A DNA stretch of 64,000 nucleotides, taken from contig SWDT01000086.1 in NCBI GenBank assembly GCA_009193035.1, forward strand, positions 248,001-312,000, given 5' to 3'. Shown piece by piece: positions 10,550 to 23,187 of this stretch. The first letter of the stretch is position 1. Each line of letters starts with the position of its first letter. The stretch comes from Halicephalobus mephisto. Lineage: Eukaryota; Nematoda; Chromadorea; Rhabditida; Panagrolaimidae. The position numbers were made by a program, and so were the translations under genes. The notes beneath the pieces were generated by a model that had not been told where the DNA came from, searched no databases, and worked only from the letters and a program-made list of their open reading frames with translations.

Positions 10550-11300
10550 CCTGGTTTCGATATCCTCCCGGATTGAATAGTAGAAGATTCAAATCCGGTA
10601 TAGTACGAATCTTTCTAAAAAGATCTGGTTTGATATAGTATGGATCATTATGGAAAATATAGATCCGACATAGTACGAATCTTTCTAAAAGATTACGATC
10701 CGATATAATATAGATCTTTCTAGAAAGTCCAGATCCAGTATTATATAGGTTTTTATAAAGAGTTCTTATCCGCTTTACTATGGAACTTTATAGACAGTTC
10801 AGATCTGATATTATATAGATCTTCATGAAGAGTTCTAGTTTGATATATTATGAATCTTCATAGAGAGTTCGGATTCAATATAATATGAATCTTTCTAAGG
10901 GATTACGACCCGATATAATATGAATCTTTTTATAAAGTCTAGATCCGATGCTGTATAAGTCTTTATAAAGAGTTCGGATCCGATTCACTATAGATTTTTC
11001 TAGAAAGTCCAGATGCGATATCATATGGATCTTTTTAGAAGATTTCAATCAGATATAGTATGGAGCTTTATAAATAGTTCAGATCCGGTATTATATGAAT
11101 ATCTATAGATAGTTTAGATCTGGTATTATATGGATCTTTCTAGAAAGATCGGATGGAATATGACATTAGTATTTCTAGATTTAGATCCGATATATTATGG
11201 ATCTTTCCAGGAAATTCTAGTTTGATCAGATATTAATCTTTCTAAAAGACGCCAATCCAATCTGGAATGAACCTTTCTAGAAGATCCTAACCAGCCTTCA
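10550..11300. repeat. ~36-bp degenerate tandem array
   Basis: About twenty units of about 36 bp with consensus near GATCCGATATAGTATGGATC followed by TTTCTAGAAAGT. The internal GGATCT-type and TCTAGA palindromes recur. The array fills the space between the unrecognised gene and the 3' end of the NPR-type receptor, and its edge runs into a reading frame of the receptor tail. Confidence 0.8.
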
Positions 11301-11396
11301 GAACCCCAGTCACCGACGATTTGTGTAGAAGGATTGCCGAATATTCTAGAAGTCATTTGATTCCAGAACTGCTTAAGGCTATCCGATAGATATGTT

Positions 11397-14300
11397 TCAG
11401 TATCCTCGTTTTCTGTTGTAGAGGAGGTTCTGATCCCTGAGACCGGCGTTGGAGGAGGATCTCGGGGACCCGGCACAGAGCGGCATCAGGGGAACGAGGA
11501 GGAAGCAGTTCGCGTGCATTTCTTGAAGGGCCCGTTCTCTGCTCATGCAGGTCGGATCTGCCAACGTCCCTCTTCTGAAATGCTACTGTAATTAGGCAAT
11601 TCTTAATTAAACCGACCTGAAGGGGCTGAGATTCCTCTGAAGCAGATGTCGTTCGAGACTTTTCCGATACAGTATCCCTACGGAAGGATTAGGAGCGAAT
11701 TTTTCCAGCAACCCCATCTGGTGCTGTCTTCTAACGTTCGTCAACCAGAACATGTCGTCCTTCAAGGCCCTCCGGTGTCTCTTGCTCATCCAGAAGTACA
11801 TAATCGGATTCGAAACGATGGAAGTCATCGCGATGGCGTGGACACTCAGAAGTTTGAAGTACATTTGTCTTTCCAAGTAAGATGGTTCAATGTCCCTGAG
11901 GATATTCACGATCGTCAACGGCATCCAGGCCCCCATGAACATGGCTACCATCAGAATCAACATGTACATGACTCTTCGTTTTCGGTCGCAATGTTGAGCT
12001 TGTTGAGCTTCCGTCAAGGCCGATCCCGTGTTGATTATCCAGTCTTGACGGACTTTCTGAAGAATCTTCCAGTAGCAGAATCCCATAATTGCACAAGGGA
12101 TCAGATACTGGACGATGAAAAGCGAAATACCGTAGGTAATCTTGATCGTTGTATCTGGCCACTCGTATTCTCCACAAAACTGCAACAATTACCGTAGTTT
12201 GAGAAAAGTAATTTGCCTAAAACTTACTTCCCCGCAGATCGTCAAATTCCCGAAGGCGATCTTCTGGAGTCTCTGAACCATGAACAGAGGGGATGAGATT
12301 ATTACGGCTCCAACCCAGCAGATGACCATGAAGAACTGAGCTTCCCTGATACTCCAAGGTACCTGTTGGGGAGTTACGATCGACCTGTACCTGTCGACGG
12401 CTATCAGGCAGAGACAGTACGATGATATCAAAACTGAAAAGAACTTGTTTTTTGTTAAGAAATAAGAAACCAACTCCCATAACGAAACTCCCTAAATACC
12501 ATGAAAAGTAGTTTGTTTTCAAATACAAGAAGTAATCCACTCTCATAGCGAAAAATCCCTGAGAACAACAATGAAAATCCTCATTTCTAGATGTGGATAA
12601 AATTGGATACAGAAAGAAATCTAAGAAAGTGAGGCAAATTCTCATTACAAATGTTCTCGGAAATTTTTCGTTTTTAGATGCAGGTAGAATGTTTACAAAA
12701 ACCAATCTAAGATAAAAGTAAACTTTTGTAATGAAAATCCCTAAAGACCATGATTTTTGATTTCCAGATGAAAGTGAAATTTAACACAAAGTAGGATTTA
12801 ACAGTTTATCAACATGTACTATGGAATCCAAAATCAATTGCTATTGTAAAAGTTCTTGAGAACTATGTTAAATTCCCCTATCCTTGAGTATATAGAAAAT
12901 TTTCCATAAAAAACCAATCTAAAATAAAAGTAAACTTCTGTAGTGAAAATCCCTAAAGATCGTAATCAATTTGCTTATTTACCAATGCGAGTAGAATTTC
13001 GTCCAAAAACAACCACATTCAGAAAAAATTGACGTTTTTATTGATATATGGAGTTTGTTCCCTTTTATTGCTTTGCTATTGTAAAACATGTTTATTCCGG
13101 AACAAAGTCGTAATGAAGGAAATCCGTAGATCGGGTGCTAGAGGAAGACGTGAACCATGTCTGAAGGCCACAATGCTCTTCAAAAAACTTCATTTCCCCA
13201 GTTTCCGGTCTGGTTTTCCGGACTAAAAATAAATTTCAACTTTGGCCAATTTTGTCTACTCTCTTCGGGACGAATATTGCCTATGGCAATTTAACCGCGT
13301 GGTTTCATTGAAAAAGCGAGGGAGGTATCTGATTTCTTCTGGGTCTTTTTTTGGTATCATTGAGTCCTGTATTATTTATAGAAATCACATCATATTCAAC
13401 TTTCTTTAAAAAATTGAGCATTTGAACAAGTCCTCGAAACAAGAACTTAATTTATTTGGAAAAGTTGTCTCGATTGAAATTTAATGTTCCCCGGGTTTCC
13501 GTGTTTTGACCAGATTATCCAATTTTGTTAAGAAGACAGAAGCGTCTTCAGACAAATTCCGAAATTAAGATTGATTGAAATGAATTTCCCGCAAAAGTGG
13601 TCTTAAATTAGACGTAAAATTTCGAAAAATATATACATATAAATTACGATATTTAAGATCTTGTGGTTTCAAATAATGTGTCATTGGAAGGATTGACAAA
13701 ATGAATTCGATATGGGTTTTCTTAAAATTATAAAACAGTTATGTATAAAAGTTGTAACTTTTGTTCAAGTAACAGATGCAGGGATTACTATTAAGTGGTT
13801 TTTGTAACAATTACTAACTGTGACAAAGAATGTAACGCATTAGTACAGTTCTTATTAACATAACATTTATGAAAAAATTGCATTTTCTATAAAAATTGTA
13901 ACCTTTGCTCAAGTAACAGATGCAGGGATTACTATTAAGTGGTTTTTGTAACAATTACTATGACAAAGAATGTAACGCATTAGTACAGTTATTATTAACA
14001 TAACATTTATGAAAAAATTGCATTTTCTATAAAAATTGTAACCTTTGTTCAAGTAACAGATGCAGGGATTACTATTATGGGATTTTTGCAACAATTACTA
14101 ACTGTGACAAAGAATGTAACGCATTAGTACAGTTCTTATGGACATAACTTATACAGGAAATCACACTGGTTATGGACAATTATAAGTTTTTTAAAATAAC
14201 AAATATAAAGATTACTATTATGTGATTTCCGGAACAATTTTAACTATGACGAAGAATTAACACAATTGTTATGGCTTTTATGAGCATCCAAAATTTATAC

Positions 14301-15796
14301 AAAATCGTATTTGCCACATTTGTTGTGATAAAAAAATTACGACTTTTGTGCGTATAATGTCCGAAAATTCAAAGAATATATATAAATTATGATGTTTGAA
14401 ATTCTGTTCCTTCTAATGTTATTTCATTTGAAGAACTTACGAAGTAAAATGGATATTGATCTTCACTAGATTACATAATAAGTGCCTACTTCCCAGATTC
14501 AAGAGTGCATTGAGATGGATAAAGTTAACTCAATATGTAGAGGGAAAACAAGATGAAAGACACTTCTTCAAAGGTCCTCGAAGCCAAGCTAATTCAAAGA
14601 CTAACATCGACTACAACTACTTTCACAGAAAATAAACCTAAATCAAAAACCATAAATTAGAGCATTGATGTGTGATCTCTACGGAGTATGTCAAACAATT
14701 TGCATATGAAAATTGCAATCTTTAGGATCTTACAACTTCCGGGACTGCTTCATCTGAAGCATCTATGCAGTGAATTTAGCCTCAGTATTCTAAGGGATTT
14801 TGATTGAGTGTATAATTCACGTTTGGGAAGGAATTTACAAGTGTGCAAAGTCAATTTGATATATAGAACAGATATCAGTTATAATATTTGGGATCTCATA
14901 ACTACCAACGACGGTTCATCTGAATCGTGCAGAGGGTGAATTTACAATCAGTGTTTCAAGAAGCTCTGCCCAAGTATTTGCTTATCAGATTTAGGACCAA
15001 GTCTACAAACGACAGATAGTTGTAGCTAATCAGACATATAAGATACATGTTACTACTTTATAAGATCAAGTAACTTTTAACGATGTCTCATTTGAAGCAT
15101 GTATGAAGTTAATATCAGAGTTCCGAAATCTTCTGACCAAGTATCTGGTTGTTAGGATTACGATTGAATCCAGATAACCAAACGGACAGATGAACAAATT
15201 GACAAACGAATAACATCAGCTTAAATAATACTCCCAAAATTGAATCTAATGCATTACCAAGATATCGGAAAAGACACTTAACCCCATGTAGTGAGTTGAA
15301 GATGATAACTTACCAGATATTCCTTGACAAAGGGAGACCAATTTGCACAAGACGGCCCCAAACATCCATGTTTTGACAAAGGCAACAACCGGCGTTATGG
15401 GGAGAGCTGTGATGCAAAGAAGCTGCAAATTCATGAATGAGAAGTTGGAGCTAATCAGATTTTCCTTGCACTTGAGTGCTTTTCCAGAAATGAAGAAACT
15501 CACCAAATCAGAAATAGCCAAATTTATCAAAAACACATTGGCCACCGTAATCCGTTTTCTGATAACCATTGTCCCGATTAATAGACCGTTTCCGATGAGC
15601 CCGACAACGAAAATCATGAAATAAATAAAAGAATAGATTATCTACAATTTCAGATATTGAAAATAAATTACTCTTAAAAAGTATTCGAAGATACCTGGAC
15701 ATCTAGTCTGATGGTGTAGTCGTTAAACATCTTCATCAGTTCGTTGAGGGGAGCACACCCGTCATCGCCGTCGATCAGGACCTCCATTTCGTCCAT
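11397..15796 (-). CDS. Neuropeptide Y/NPR-type rhodopsin family GPCR
   Basis: Seven-transmembrane peptide receptor of the neuronal plasma membrane. Exons on the minus strand: 15695-15796, 15504-15641, 15314-15422, 12228-12433, 11617-12179 and 11397-11574, in frame, 431 residues. The N-terminus is short and acidic (MDEMEVLIDGDDGC). TM1 has GLIGNGLLIGTMVI, TM2 NVFLINLAISDL, and the pre-TM3 region TWMFGAVLCKLVS. TM3 ends in the DRY motif (AVDRYRSIVTP), TM4 is around FFMVICWVGAVIISSP, TM5 around LFIVQYLIPCAIMGF. TM6 has AWMPLTIVNIL, where families usually have CWxP, and TM7 has SNPIMYFW, the NPxxY motif. The fold and motifs match nematode NPR receptors; I cannot name the orthologue. Intron 4 is 2.9 kb. 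The tail is uncertain: a second donor at 11612 would shift the last exon into another open frame ending near 11353. Confidence 0.9.
12434..13000. repeat. Dispersed ~95-bp satellite, short array in receptor intron 4
   Basis: Four or five degenerate units contain the sequence AAATCCCTGAGAAC or close variants, followed by a GTTTTC-type block and AAGTAAAATT. They match the large array at 20.4-22.8 kb (GAAAGTCCCTGAAGATCATG) and the fragment at 36.26-36.41 kb. Confidence 0.65.
13740..14160. repeat. ~142-bp tandem repeat, three copies
   Basis: Units start near 13766, 13910 and 14050 at CAAGTAACAGATGCAGGGAT and are more than 90 percent alike by eye. A fourth, decayed copy lies at 14180-14290. The GTAACTTTTG-like motifs link it to the small inverted-repeat elements at 9.2 and 24.3 kb. 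Confidence 0.8.
14380..15195. repeat. ~170-bp degenerate satellite
   Basis: Units recur near 14727, 14895 and 15060 with the pattern GATCTTACAACTTCC...TTCATCTGAAGCAT...GTGAATTT. A related set lies at 42.75-43.16 kb. No coding signal is seen; the stretch is the 5' part of receptor intron 4. Confidence 0.6.
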
Positions 15797-16515
15797 TACA
15801 CTATTATGAAACTCAAAAACAAAAGTTGTGAAATTACTCCGACACGAATCGCCAAGTTCTTCTAGAAACCTATAGTCTTCGGTTTCAGATGGTTGTAGAA
15901 GCTCCTACTGAATTCTGAAAGGTTCTAGATGTTTTCACAAGTTGCTGGAAAACTTCAGAAACTTCCATGAGATTGTTGAAGGTTTCAGAACATCCCACTG
16001 GATTTGTGAAGATTCTAGAAAGCTTTTAGTATTACTAAAATTAGATGTAATTTGTCGCGAAGTTACGGAACGTATTACTAACTTTTAAACTTGTTCATTC
16101 CAGATAACTATAGATGTTTCTACTGAATTCTAGAGTTTATACAAGATTCTAGAAGAATATAGAAACCTCCATGAAATTCTGGCTGTTGTAACGGAATTCT
16201 AAAAGGTTCCAAGATTTTCTATGATATTTTGCAAGATTCTAAAAAATTCTACAAATCTCTAAAGCGTTCCAGAAGCTTTTATCAAGTTCTTGAACTTACC
16301 AGAAATTTCTGAAGTTCTGGACGATTTCGGAACTTGGTACTGGACTCTGAAGAACTCTAAGAATTTTACAAAAACTTCGAAAATCTTTATAAAGACTTCA
16401 GAAACTTGACAAATTCCTAGAAAAATCCAGAAGCTTCCACAAGAACGTCGAAGATTTCAAAATTTTCCAGTGGATTCTGGAGGATTTGAGACACTTCCAG
16501 AGAACTTTAATCCCA
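15797..16515. repeat. Upstream region of NPR receptor, TTCTAGAA-rich degenerate repeat
   Basis: Short diverged units of about 35-45 bp built on TTCTAGAA, CCAGTGGATTCTGGA and AACTTCCA. No open frame of interest. It resembles other TTCTAGAA-type stretches at 40-42 kb and 53.8-54.2 kb. Confidence 0.5.
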
Positions 16516-16745
16516 GAAATAGCAGAGCGTGAAATGGAGCGGCCGGAGCGAGTAATTCGGTGGTAAAAGCCAAATAGAGTCTCAAGAAACTTTGTTTATC
16601 GGCGTAGAGTCACTCTGGCATCTTCATGGGCGGAGTCGGTTGTCAATTAAAGGAAGCCGCTGATTGACGATGACACGGGCAAATCGCCTCGGGTGTTTTC
16701 GGGAAATAGCAACATGAAGAGACTCCTCAAGTGGTCGCAAGGGAA
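16516..16745. promoter_or_regulatory. GC-rich island upstream of NPR receptor
   Basis: A 230-bp block far richer in G+C than its surroundings, with GAGCGGCCGGAGCG, GGGCGGAGTCGG and GCCTCGGGTG. It shows no good reading frame or splice pair. It lies 0.7-0.95 kb upstream of the receptor start, so a promoter or enhancer role is inferred from composition and position. Confidence 0.35.
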
Positions 16746-17034
16746 CTCATTCAACTGAGTTTTTTATAAAATAAACTTGGTCAAAGATTAAGATAATATT
16801 TCGTGTACTTTTCGGATATTTATAAAACATTTATTTATCTTCTTAAAGGACCGGGAATGAGGCTCATAAGCGAGACAATCAGACATCAGTCGTGGCGGGA
16901 ATAATATTTGTTTTTGTTTGATTATTTTTTTATATAAATTAATGAAATTGGGCTGTATTTGAGTTGAATTATTAGGAAATAATAAATCAGCAGTAGTTTT
17001 GATAAAAATAGTCAAAATAATTGATTTATTTCTG

Positions 17035-17665
17035 TCAAAACAGAAACTAAACTATATTAGAGAGGACCTGAAGAGACAGCCTGAATATGAGAGAGTATGG
17101 GGTACTGTAGGACATGAATGAGACTTTCGGTTTCAGTTGTGTGAGGATATATAATAATTGTATATCTGTCTTATTGTACTAGTAAAGGTTGTTAATATAC
17201 TTCTGGTTCTATCCTAACAGTTGGTTTTTGATCAACATAACTCAATCTATTATTAGATTACTGTTATGACAGAAACTAGACTAGAGAAGACCTGAAGAGA
17301 CAGCCTGAGTATCAGGAACCGTGGAATACTGTAGAACATAAGGAGATTCTTGGTTTCAGTTGTGTGAGGATATATAATAATTGTATATCTGTCTTATTGT
17401 ACTAGTAAAGGTTGTTAATATACTTCTGGTTCTATCCTAACAGTTGGTTTTTGATCAATATAACTCAATCTATTATTAGATTACTGTTGTGACAGAAACT
17501 ATGCTAGAGAGGACCTGAAGAGACAGCCTGAGTATCAGGAACCGTGGAATACTGTAGGACATAAGGAGATTCTTGGTTTCAGTTGTGTGAAGATATATAA
17601 TAATTGTATCTGTCTTATTGTGCTAGTAAAGGTTGTTAATATACTTCTGATTCTATCTTAACAAT
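17035..17665. repeat. ~226-bp tandem repeat, three copies
   Basis: Copies begin at CAGAAACT near 17042, 17271 and 17494 and include GACCTGAAGAGACAGCCTGA and TTGTATATCTGTCTTATTGT. They are about 95 percent identical by eye, so recently amplified. A decayed relative with CAGAAACTAAACTATA and GGATCTGAAG lies at 37.51-37.62 kb. Confidence 0.85.
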
Positions 17666-17693
17666 TTCGAAATAAAAACAATTAAGAATAGAA

Positions 17694-17815
17694 ACATTGG
17701 TCTTGTCACGAATGATGTTCGATTTTCATAGTTACTGTGAATTTGAGTAGTCTTTTAAAAAACAGTAATCAAATCCATAGACATGAAAATCAAACATCAT
17801 TCATGACAGGACTTA
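17694..17815. mobile_element. Inverted-repeat element, ~120 bp
   Basis: The left arm GTCTTGTCACGAATGATGTT is matched by the complement of AACATCATTCATGACAGGAC on the right. The loop holds two inverted pieces, TAGTTACTGTG and ACAGTAATC. A second, weaker member spans 17968-18095 (GGTCCCGTCACGAATGAT against a TTTTCGTGATAGGATC arm) and a half-copy lies near 18411. Confidence 0.7.
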
Positions 17816-18159
17816 TTTCCGCATTTTGGTTTGATTTTTCGTTTTTTATGTAAATTATTAAATTGTGATTAATTTTAATGTAATTATTAGGAAATAATAA
17901 ATCGATAAAGATCTAAATAAAAATAATAAAAAATGATTAATTTATTTAAAAAAGTAAAAACACGAACATTGGTCCCGTCACGAATGATATCTGCTTTACA
18001 ATTTAACTATCAACTTAGTTACCGTACATTTAAGATCCTCCAAAAAAATTTGTAATCAAAAACCAAACCAAGCATTTTCGTGATAGGATCAATTTTTTGT
18101 AAATTAATAAATTTCGATTTTTTGATTATAAAAAATAAATTATTAATTTCATAAAAATA

Positions 18160-18405
18160 ATCGAAATTCATTGATTTATTTCGAAATAAAAAGAATCTAA
18201 ATTTTCTGATTTATTTCGAAATAAAAATAATCGAAATTTTCTGATTTATTTCGAAATAAAAATAATTTAAATTCATTGATTTATTTCAAAATAAAAATAA
18301 TCAAATTTTCTGATTTATTTCGAAATAAAAATAATCGAAATTTATTTATTTATTTCGAAATAAAAATAATCAAATTTTCTGATTTATTTCGAAATAAAAA
18401 TAAGC
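18160..18405. repeat. ~37-bp palindromic tandem repeat
   Basis: Seven units of TGATTTATTTCGAAATAAAA with an AATCGAAATTTTC spacer. Each unit contains the palindrome TTATTTCGAAATAA. A chance open frame at 18276-18476 across it is an artefact of the repeat. Confidence 0.85.
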
Positions 18406-18533
18406 AAGTTCTGGTCCTGCCACGAATGATGCTTGATTTATTTTTAAACATGAATTTGGTAAATTTTTTCGATTAAAAATAAATTATTTAAAATTGGAAT
18501 TTTTAATTTAGCCGTAGTACTGTAACCCGTGGA

Positions 18534-20402
18534 TCACACGGCAGCCTTCCAAGCCCTCCAGACATCAGTGGAATCGTAGTCACTTGTTCTTTGTTCATTC
18601 AGAAGTTCCGAATGTTCTTCTTCTTGAATGTCCGTCAAGTACGTGACATCGACCCCCGTCGATTCATCCCGATGTTTTGGAGGAAGTTCTTTTCCGAGGT
18701 TGATGGTCATCTGGACGAGGAATCTCCTTCTGTTCTGTACCAGTATTCCGAGTTGATGAAAGCTCTTTTTTCCCCTCAGGACCTGGCAGTCTTGAGAAAT
18801 CACTCCAGTCAGATTCGATCTTAGACTATTCGACACTATCACAATCGACCATTTTTCCAGATTTCCTGCGGCTTGGAGATCTTGGAACTTCCCGCCTCTC
18901 TTGTACCGTATTCTAAGAAGAGCTCTAAAGATAGCTTTCCGGATTCTGTGGTCGTTGAAGATGTAAATTGGAAGTCTCAAAGCACAGCCACAGATCGTCA
19001 ACTAAAAATTAATTTTTATCTAAAATTGTGTAAAAAATTCAAAAATTTCGTGTTTTTAGAAAATTTCAGAATTGAATGGAATTTTTTAAAATTTAAAATC
19101 TTCTGAAATTAAAAAAAAAAACTAAAAATTTTGAAAATATAGGAATTTTTGAAATTTTTCGGAATATCATTGGAGCTCCAGAATCCAGTATGGGATTCTT
19201 AAGTCGTCGGAAACTTCAGAAAATTTTGGATTCTTTCAGAATTTCGTGGAAAGTTTTAGAATATCCCAAAAGTTAAAAAATATTTAAAATCGAAAAATTC
19301 CTGTCAAAACAACTTTTACTTTTTTTTTTCACAGTACTGTAATTGAATAATGAATAACTTACCAGAGCAGCCAAATCAGAAGCCAGAAGATACTCGTAAT
19401 AGTGATCGTATCTCCAGAAAGTCAGATCCAAGTACTCCCAAATGTTGATGATGGTCGTAGCCGTGTTTGAGATCAAATAACACCCAACTACCATCGCCAG
19501 GGTTCTCGTCGCGACTCTTACTCCTTTTTTTTCGCTGTATTTTTTCGGAAAAGATTCTGGATGAAATTTGTTATTCATTGATCTTCTTAAACTTGTATTT
19601 GCCGCAGGGGCTGTTCCGATTCTTTGACTTTGAGTTATGATTTGATCGAATTTTCGTTTTCTTTTTTTCAGATGGAGTACGATATGGAGGTTACAGAATG
19701 CCAAAACGAAAAATGGAACAATAATTGTGAAAATTTTCCTGATCCAGAATCTGGCAGCTTTCCATGTCGATTGATCCGTCAACCAGATCGGGATTAGGGA
19801 CTCTATCTGGGGACAGCCTGGTAATCTTAGTAAATCCGTTTCGAAATACAAGGTTCCTTTGAAGAAAAGCGACAAAATGACGATTACCGTAATCACGAAA
19901 GCTTTGTGGCTGACCATGAATACTAAGAGTTTTTTCTGAAAGATATCCGTTAAATCGTAATTTTCGTTTCAAAACCGACTTCATAATAGTGAGAGCTGTT
20001 GGCTAGGAACCTTTCCAAAGAAGCTACGACGAGGATAAAATTAGAAACTGTCAGAGCAAAATGTTGAAGACAGTAGGCAACCCTCAAATACCGTGCCCAG
20101 ACGAAGACTACAGTACCCAGTCTGTAATGGTACCCGATGACCTGGACTGAAGCAGACAGGATGTAGCAGATGGAGACAATGGAGTCGAATAAAGCTAACA
20201 AAACTGGATTTGCGTAATTTTGTCTTCGAAGTTTTCTTGAAGTCGAAAAAATATAAAAAAGAATAAAATTTTCAATAACGGAAATTAAAGCAACAGAAGC
20301 TCCGATAAACCCGACAATCCATAGTCTAAATTGATCTGCAAGAACAGTTTCGTTGAGAGAACAAGACCTGGCCAAGCTGTCGTTCAGCCGGAAAAGATGC
20401 AT
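18534..20402 (-). CDS. Rhodopsin-like peptide GPCR, FMRFamide-receptor (FRPR) type
   Basis: Seven-transmembrane receptor. Exons 19980-20402, 19363-19935 and 18534-19001 join in phase 0 to 487 residues. TM1 lies in VGFIGASVALISVIENFIL; the following KLRRQNYANPVLLALFDSI is the usual N...LALxD region. TM3 ends ASLERFLAN, where ERF replaces DRY. TM4 is around FVITVIVILSLFF, TM5 around IVPFFVLAFCNLHIVLHL. A basic third loop (KKRKRKFD) follows. TM6 is around TLAMVVGCYLISNT, and TM7 contains LTICGCALRLPIYIFND, the RLPIY form seen in nematode FMRFamide-receptor-like proteins instead of NPxxY. The long cytoplasmic tail ends in acidic and Ser-rich residues. The start ATG sits 16 bases after ATTTCAG with an in-frame TGA between, which suggests trans-splicing. 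The GPCR call is secure, the subfamily likely. Confidence 0.88.
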
Positions 20403-20439
20403 CTGTCTTCATCCGACTTCTGAAATCTCTTCATTAAAC

Positions 20440-22765
20440 CATCGACACAAGACAGTAATTGATACTTTTTTATCTTTGAACTTAATATCATCAAACACGA
20501 CTTTAATTCCCACGACGAAAGTCCCTGAAGATCATAATGAAGTCGTTTGGTTTTAAGTATGAGCGGAATTGGATGCCACAAGGAATTTAGGAGAATAAAC
20601 AAGTTTCAGCACGAAAGTCCCAGAAGACCAGAGCGAACTCTTGTATCGGATAACATGAATAGATTGGAACGCAATAAAGAACCCGAGGGAATCATGAAGT
20701 TTATTTTGGTTATGAAAGTCTCTGAGGACTAAAACGAAATCGTTCGATTCTAAGTGTGGGTGAAATTGGGTGTAAAAAAATTTTAAAAAATAGTTTCATC
20801 ACAAAAATTCCTCAAGATTATAATAAGTTTGTAGGTTATCAAGTAGAAATAGAATTTCGAATAAGAAACATAAGAAATTTAAGAAAAAAGTAGTCTTGTA
20901 ACGAAAGTCCATAAAGATTATGATCAGCTTATTCTTTCTTACGTGGGAGTGAAATAAAGTACAGGAAGGAATTTAAGAGGATATTGAAGTTATCTTTCAT
21001 TATGAAAATCCAAGACTGATGATAAACACAAATTCTGCGGAACTTGTGCATTCAATCTGACATTTTTATTCTAAGATGTAAAGCTTATAGAGTCCTAACA
21101 GCGGTGGTGGCGATTATGGCTCACACCGTCCAGATGATGTTATTTGATTCTAGATGTGAGTAGAATTTCGCAGAATAAAGAACCTAAGATAATGAAGAAG
21201 AAAATTTTCGTCAAAAAAGTTTTTAAATATTATGATAGATTTAATTTTTCAAATAAGAGTGAAATTTCGTTGAATAAGAACCTTAAAAAATAGTGAAGTA
21301 AATTTCCATCACGAAAGTTCTCAAAAACCATGAAAACTTGTTTGTTTTCCAGTACGGATGAAAATAGACGTAATAAGTTACTTAGCACAAGACTGATGAA
21401 TCCAGCAACACACACCTGACTACTACGATAGTCAGATTTTCGTGCTGAGAGGACACGCACGGCTCCTTGCCGCGGTCCTAATAGATATCTAAGTTGTTGT
21501 TTTTCTTTTGAAAACTTGCCCGAATAAAGGAATAAAGGAAAGTTACTTAAGAAAAGAATCAAGTCAAGTTTCATTTTAAAAATGCGTAACAACCATGATT
21601 AGCTTACTTATTCCCAGGTATGGCTAAAATTAAACACAAAATGACGCTCTAGGAAAATGAAATCAACTCTCACAAGGAAAAAATCTGAGAACTATGATGA
21701 ATCTGTTCGTTTCCAAGTATGAGTGGAATTTTGTACAGACAGTAATGTAAAAAAGTAAAATCAATCTTCGTCATGAACGTTTTAAAGGATTATTATAAAC
21801 CTCTTTATTCCCAGATGCAAGTGAAATTTGAAGCAAACAGTAATCCAAAAAGAAGAGTGGAGACAACTCCTACCACACAACTGTCTGGGGATCATATCAA
21901 GAACTCTTATCTTCAAGTACGGATCATATCAAGAACTCTCACTTTCAAGTACGGATCAAATTTCGCATAAAAAGCGATATAAAGGGAAGAAAGAAAACAT
22001 CTTCCACTTTTAAAGTCCCTGAAGGTCATGGTAAACTAGCTTCTAGGTAGAAGTAGTATTTCGTGTAAGAAATAATTTAAAAAGAGGAACTAAATCAACT
22101 CTCGCCACGAAAGCTTCTGAAGACTACGTTAAGAACTCTCATTTTTAAATATGGATCAAATTTCACAGAAGAACAATTTAAAGAGGAACTAAATCAACTC
22201 TCGCCACGAAGGCTTCTGAAGACTACGTTAAGAACCCTCATGTTTAAGTTGAAGTGGGAATTAGCATAATAAGGAACTTAGAAAAACAAAATTAACTTTT
22301 GCTACTAAAGTCTCTGAAGATCGTCCCAAGATTTCTCATGCTTAAGTGCAAGTGAAATTAGAGAGAAAAAGGAACCCAAGAAAACTGAAGTCGTTTTCCA
22401 CTACACAAGTCTCTAATGACCATGATTAAGTTGTTTTTTCGGGAGTGAAAATACAATTTAAAACAACATCTAAGAAAATAGTGAAGTTAACTGTCTTTAC
22501 GGAAGTTTCTGATGGCCATGATTAGCTCTTTTTTAAGTACAAGTGAAAATTGGTGCGATAAGGAATCAAAGAAGAAAGTTAAATCAACTTCCGTCACAAG
22601 TCCTTGAAGATCGTGTCAAGATATCTTACTTTTTAGTACAAGTGGAAATTAGCGCAAAGGATCTAAAGAATAAACTCGGGTTTCGTCATCAAAGTCCTCG
22701 AAGATCATAATTAGGTCTCTTAGGTACAGATAAAATTCGGCGCAAAAATCATCCATAACTGCATG
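20440..22765. repeat. ~95-bp dispersed satellite, large array
   Basis: Roughly 24 degenerate units over 2.3 kb, upstream of the FRPR-type receptor. Consensus: CACGAAAGTCCCTGAAGATC, a TGATTAAG-like spacer, TTTTCAAGTA, GAGTGAAATT, then AAGGAATTTAAGAAAA. Open frames here (such as 21230-21592 minus and 21773-22013 plus) are by-products of repetition. The same unit occurs at 12.4-13.0 and 36.26-36.41 kb. Confidence 0.8.
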
Positions 22766-23187
22766 GGAGAAAATTAATATTTTTATGATATATGAAATTT
22801 ACTGCATTTTTATTGTCATTATCACATGCGTTTTCGCAAATGAATTTTTGAAGAAACTTTATGAGTTTAATACACAACAAAATTCTGACTTTGGCCTAAG
22901 TAACAAATGCAATCATCATTACTGTATGATTTCCGTAGCTGTTATGATAGAAATAGGAAGTATAGGACTAATCTTTACTCAATAATAAGGCACATACAAC
23001 TAATATGTATATCTCTGACAAAAGATAACCGAAAATTTTACTCTTGTCCTACAGTATCCCGTATTCTTTAATATTCAAGCTATCTCTTCATATTCTTTTT
23101 TTCTAATCTAGTTTTCTGTCCCAACGGTAACAATTATCAACTATGACAAAAATACAATACAATAATTAACTTTCATAAATGTTTAAC
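22766..23187. other. Unassigned intergenic stretch
   Basis: Contains an isolated diverged copy of the AAGTAACAAATGCA element (22.9 kb) related to the 13.7-14.1 kb array. No convincing gene, although a 66-codon frame starts at 22785. Confidence 0.4.

Noticed and set aside
11646..12197. 183-codon plus frame opposite the NPR-type receptor
   Set aside because: Antisense shadow of the transmembrane exon; no motif.
16788..17015. 75-codon minus frame
   Set aside because: Partly inside AT-rich repeat; no support beyond openness.
18591..18824. Plus-strand frames opposite the FRPR-type receptor tail
   Set aside because: They are shadows of the minus-strand exon, which has motifs and continuous splicing.
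20440..22015. Several plus- and minus-strand frames of 60-120 codons (for example 21230-21592 minus)
   Set aside because: They lie inside the 95-bp satellite and have no splice or start support.
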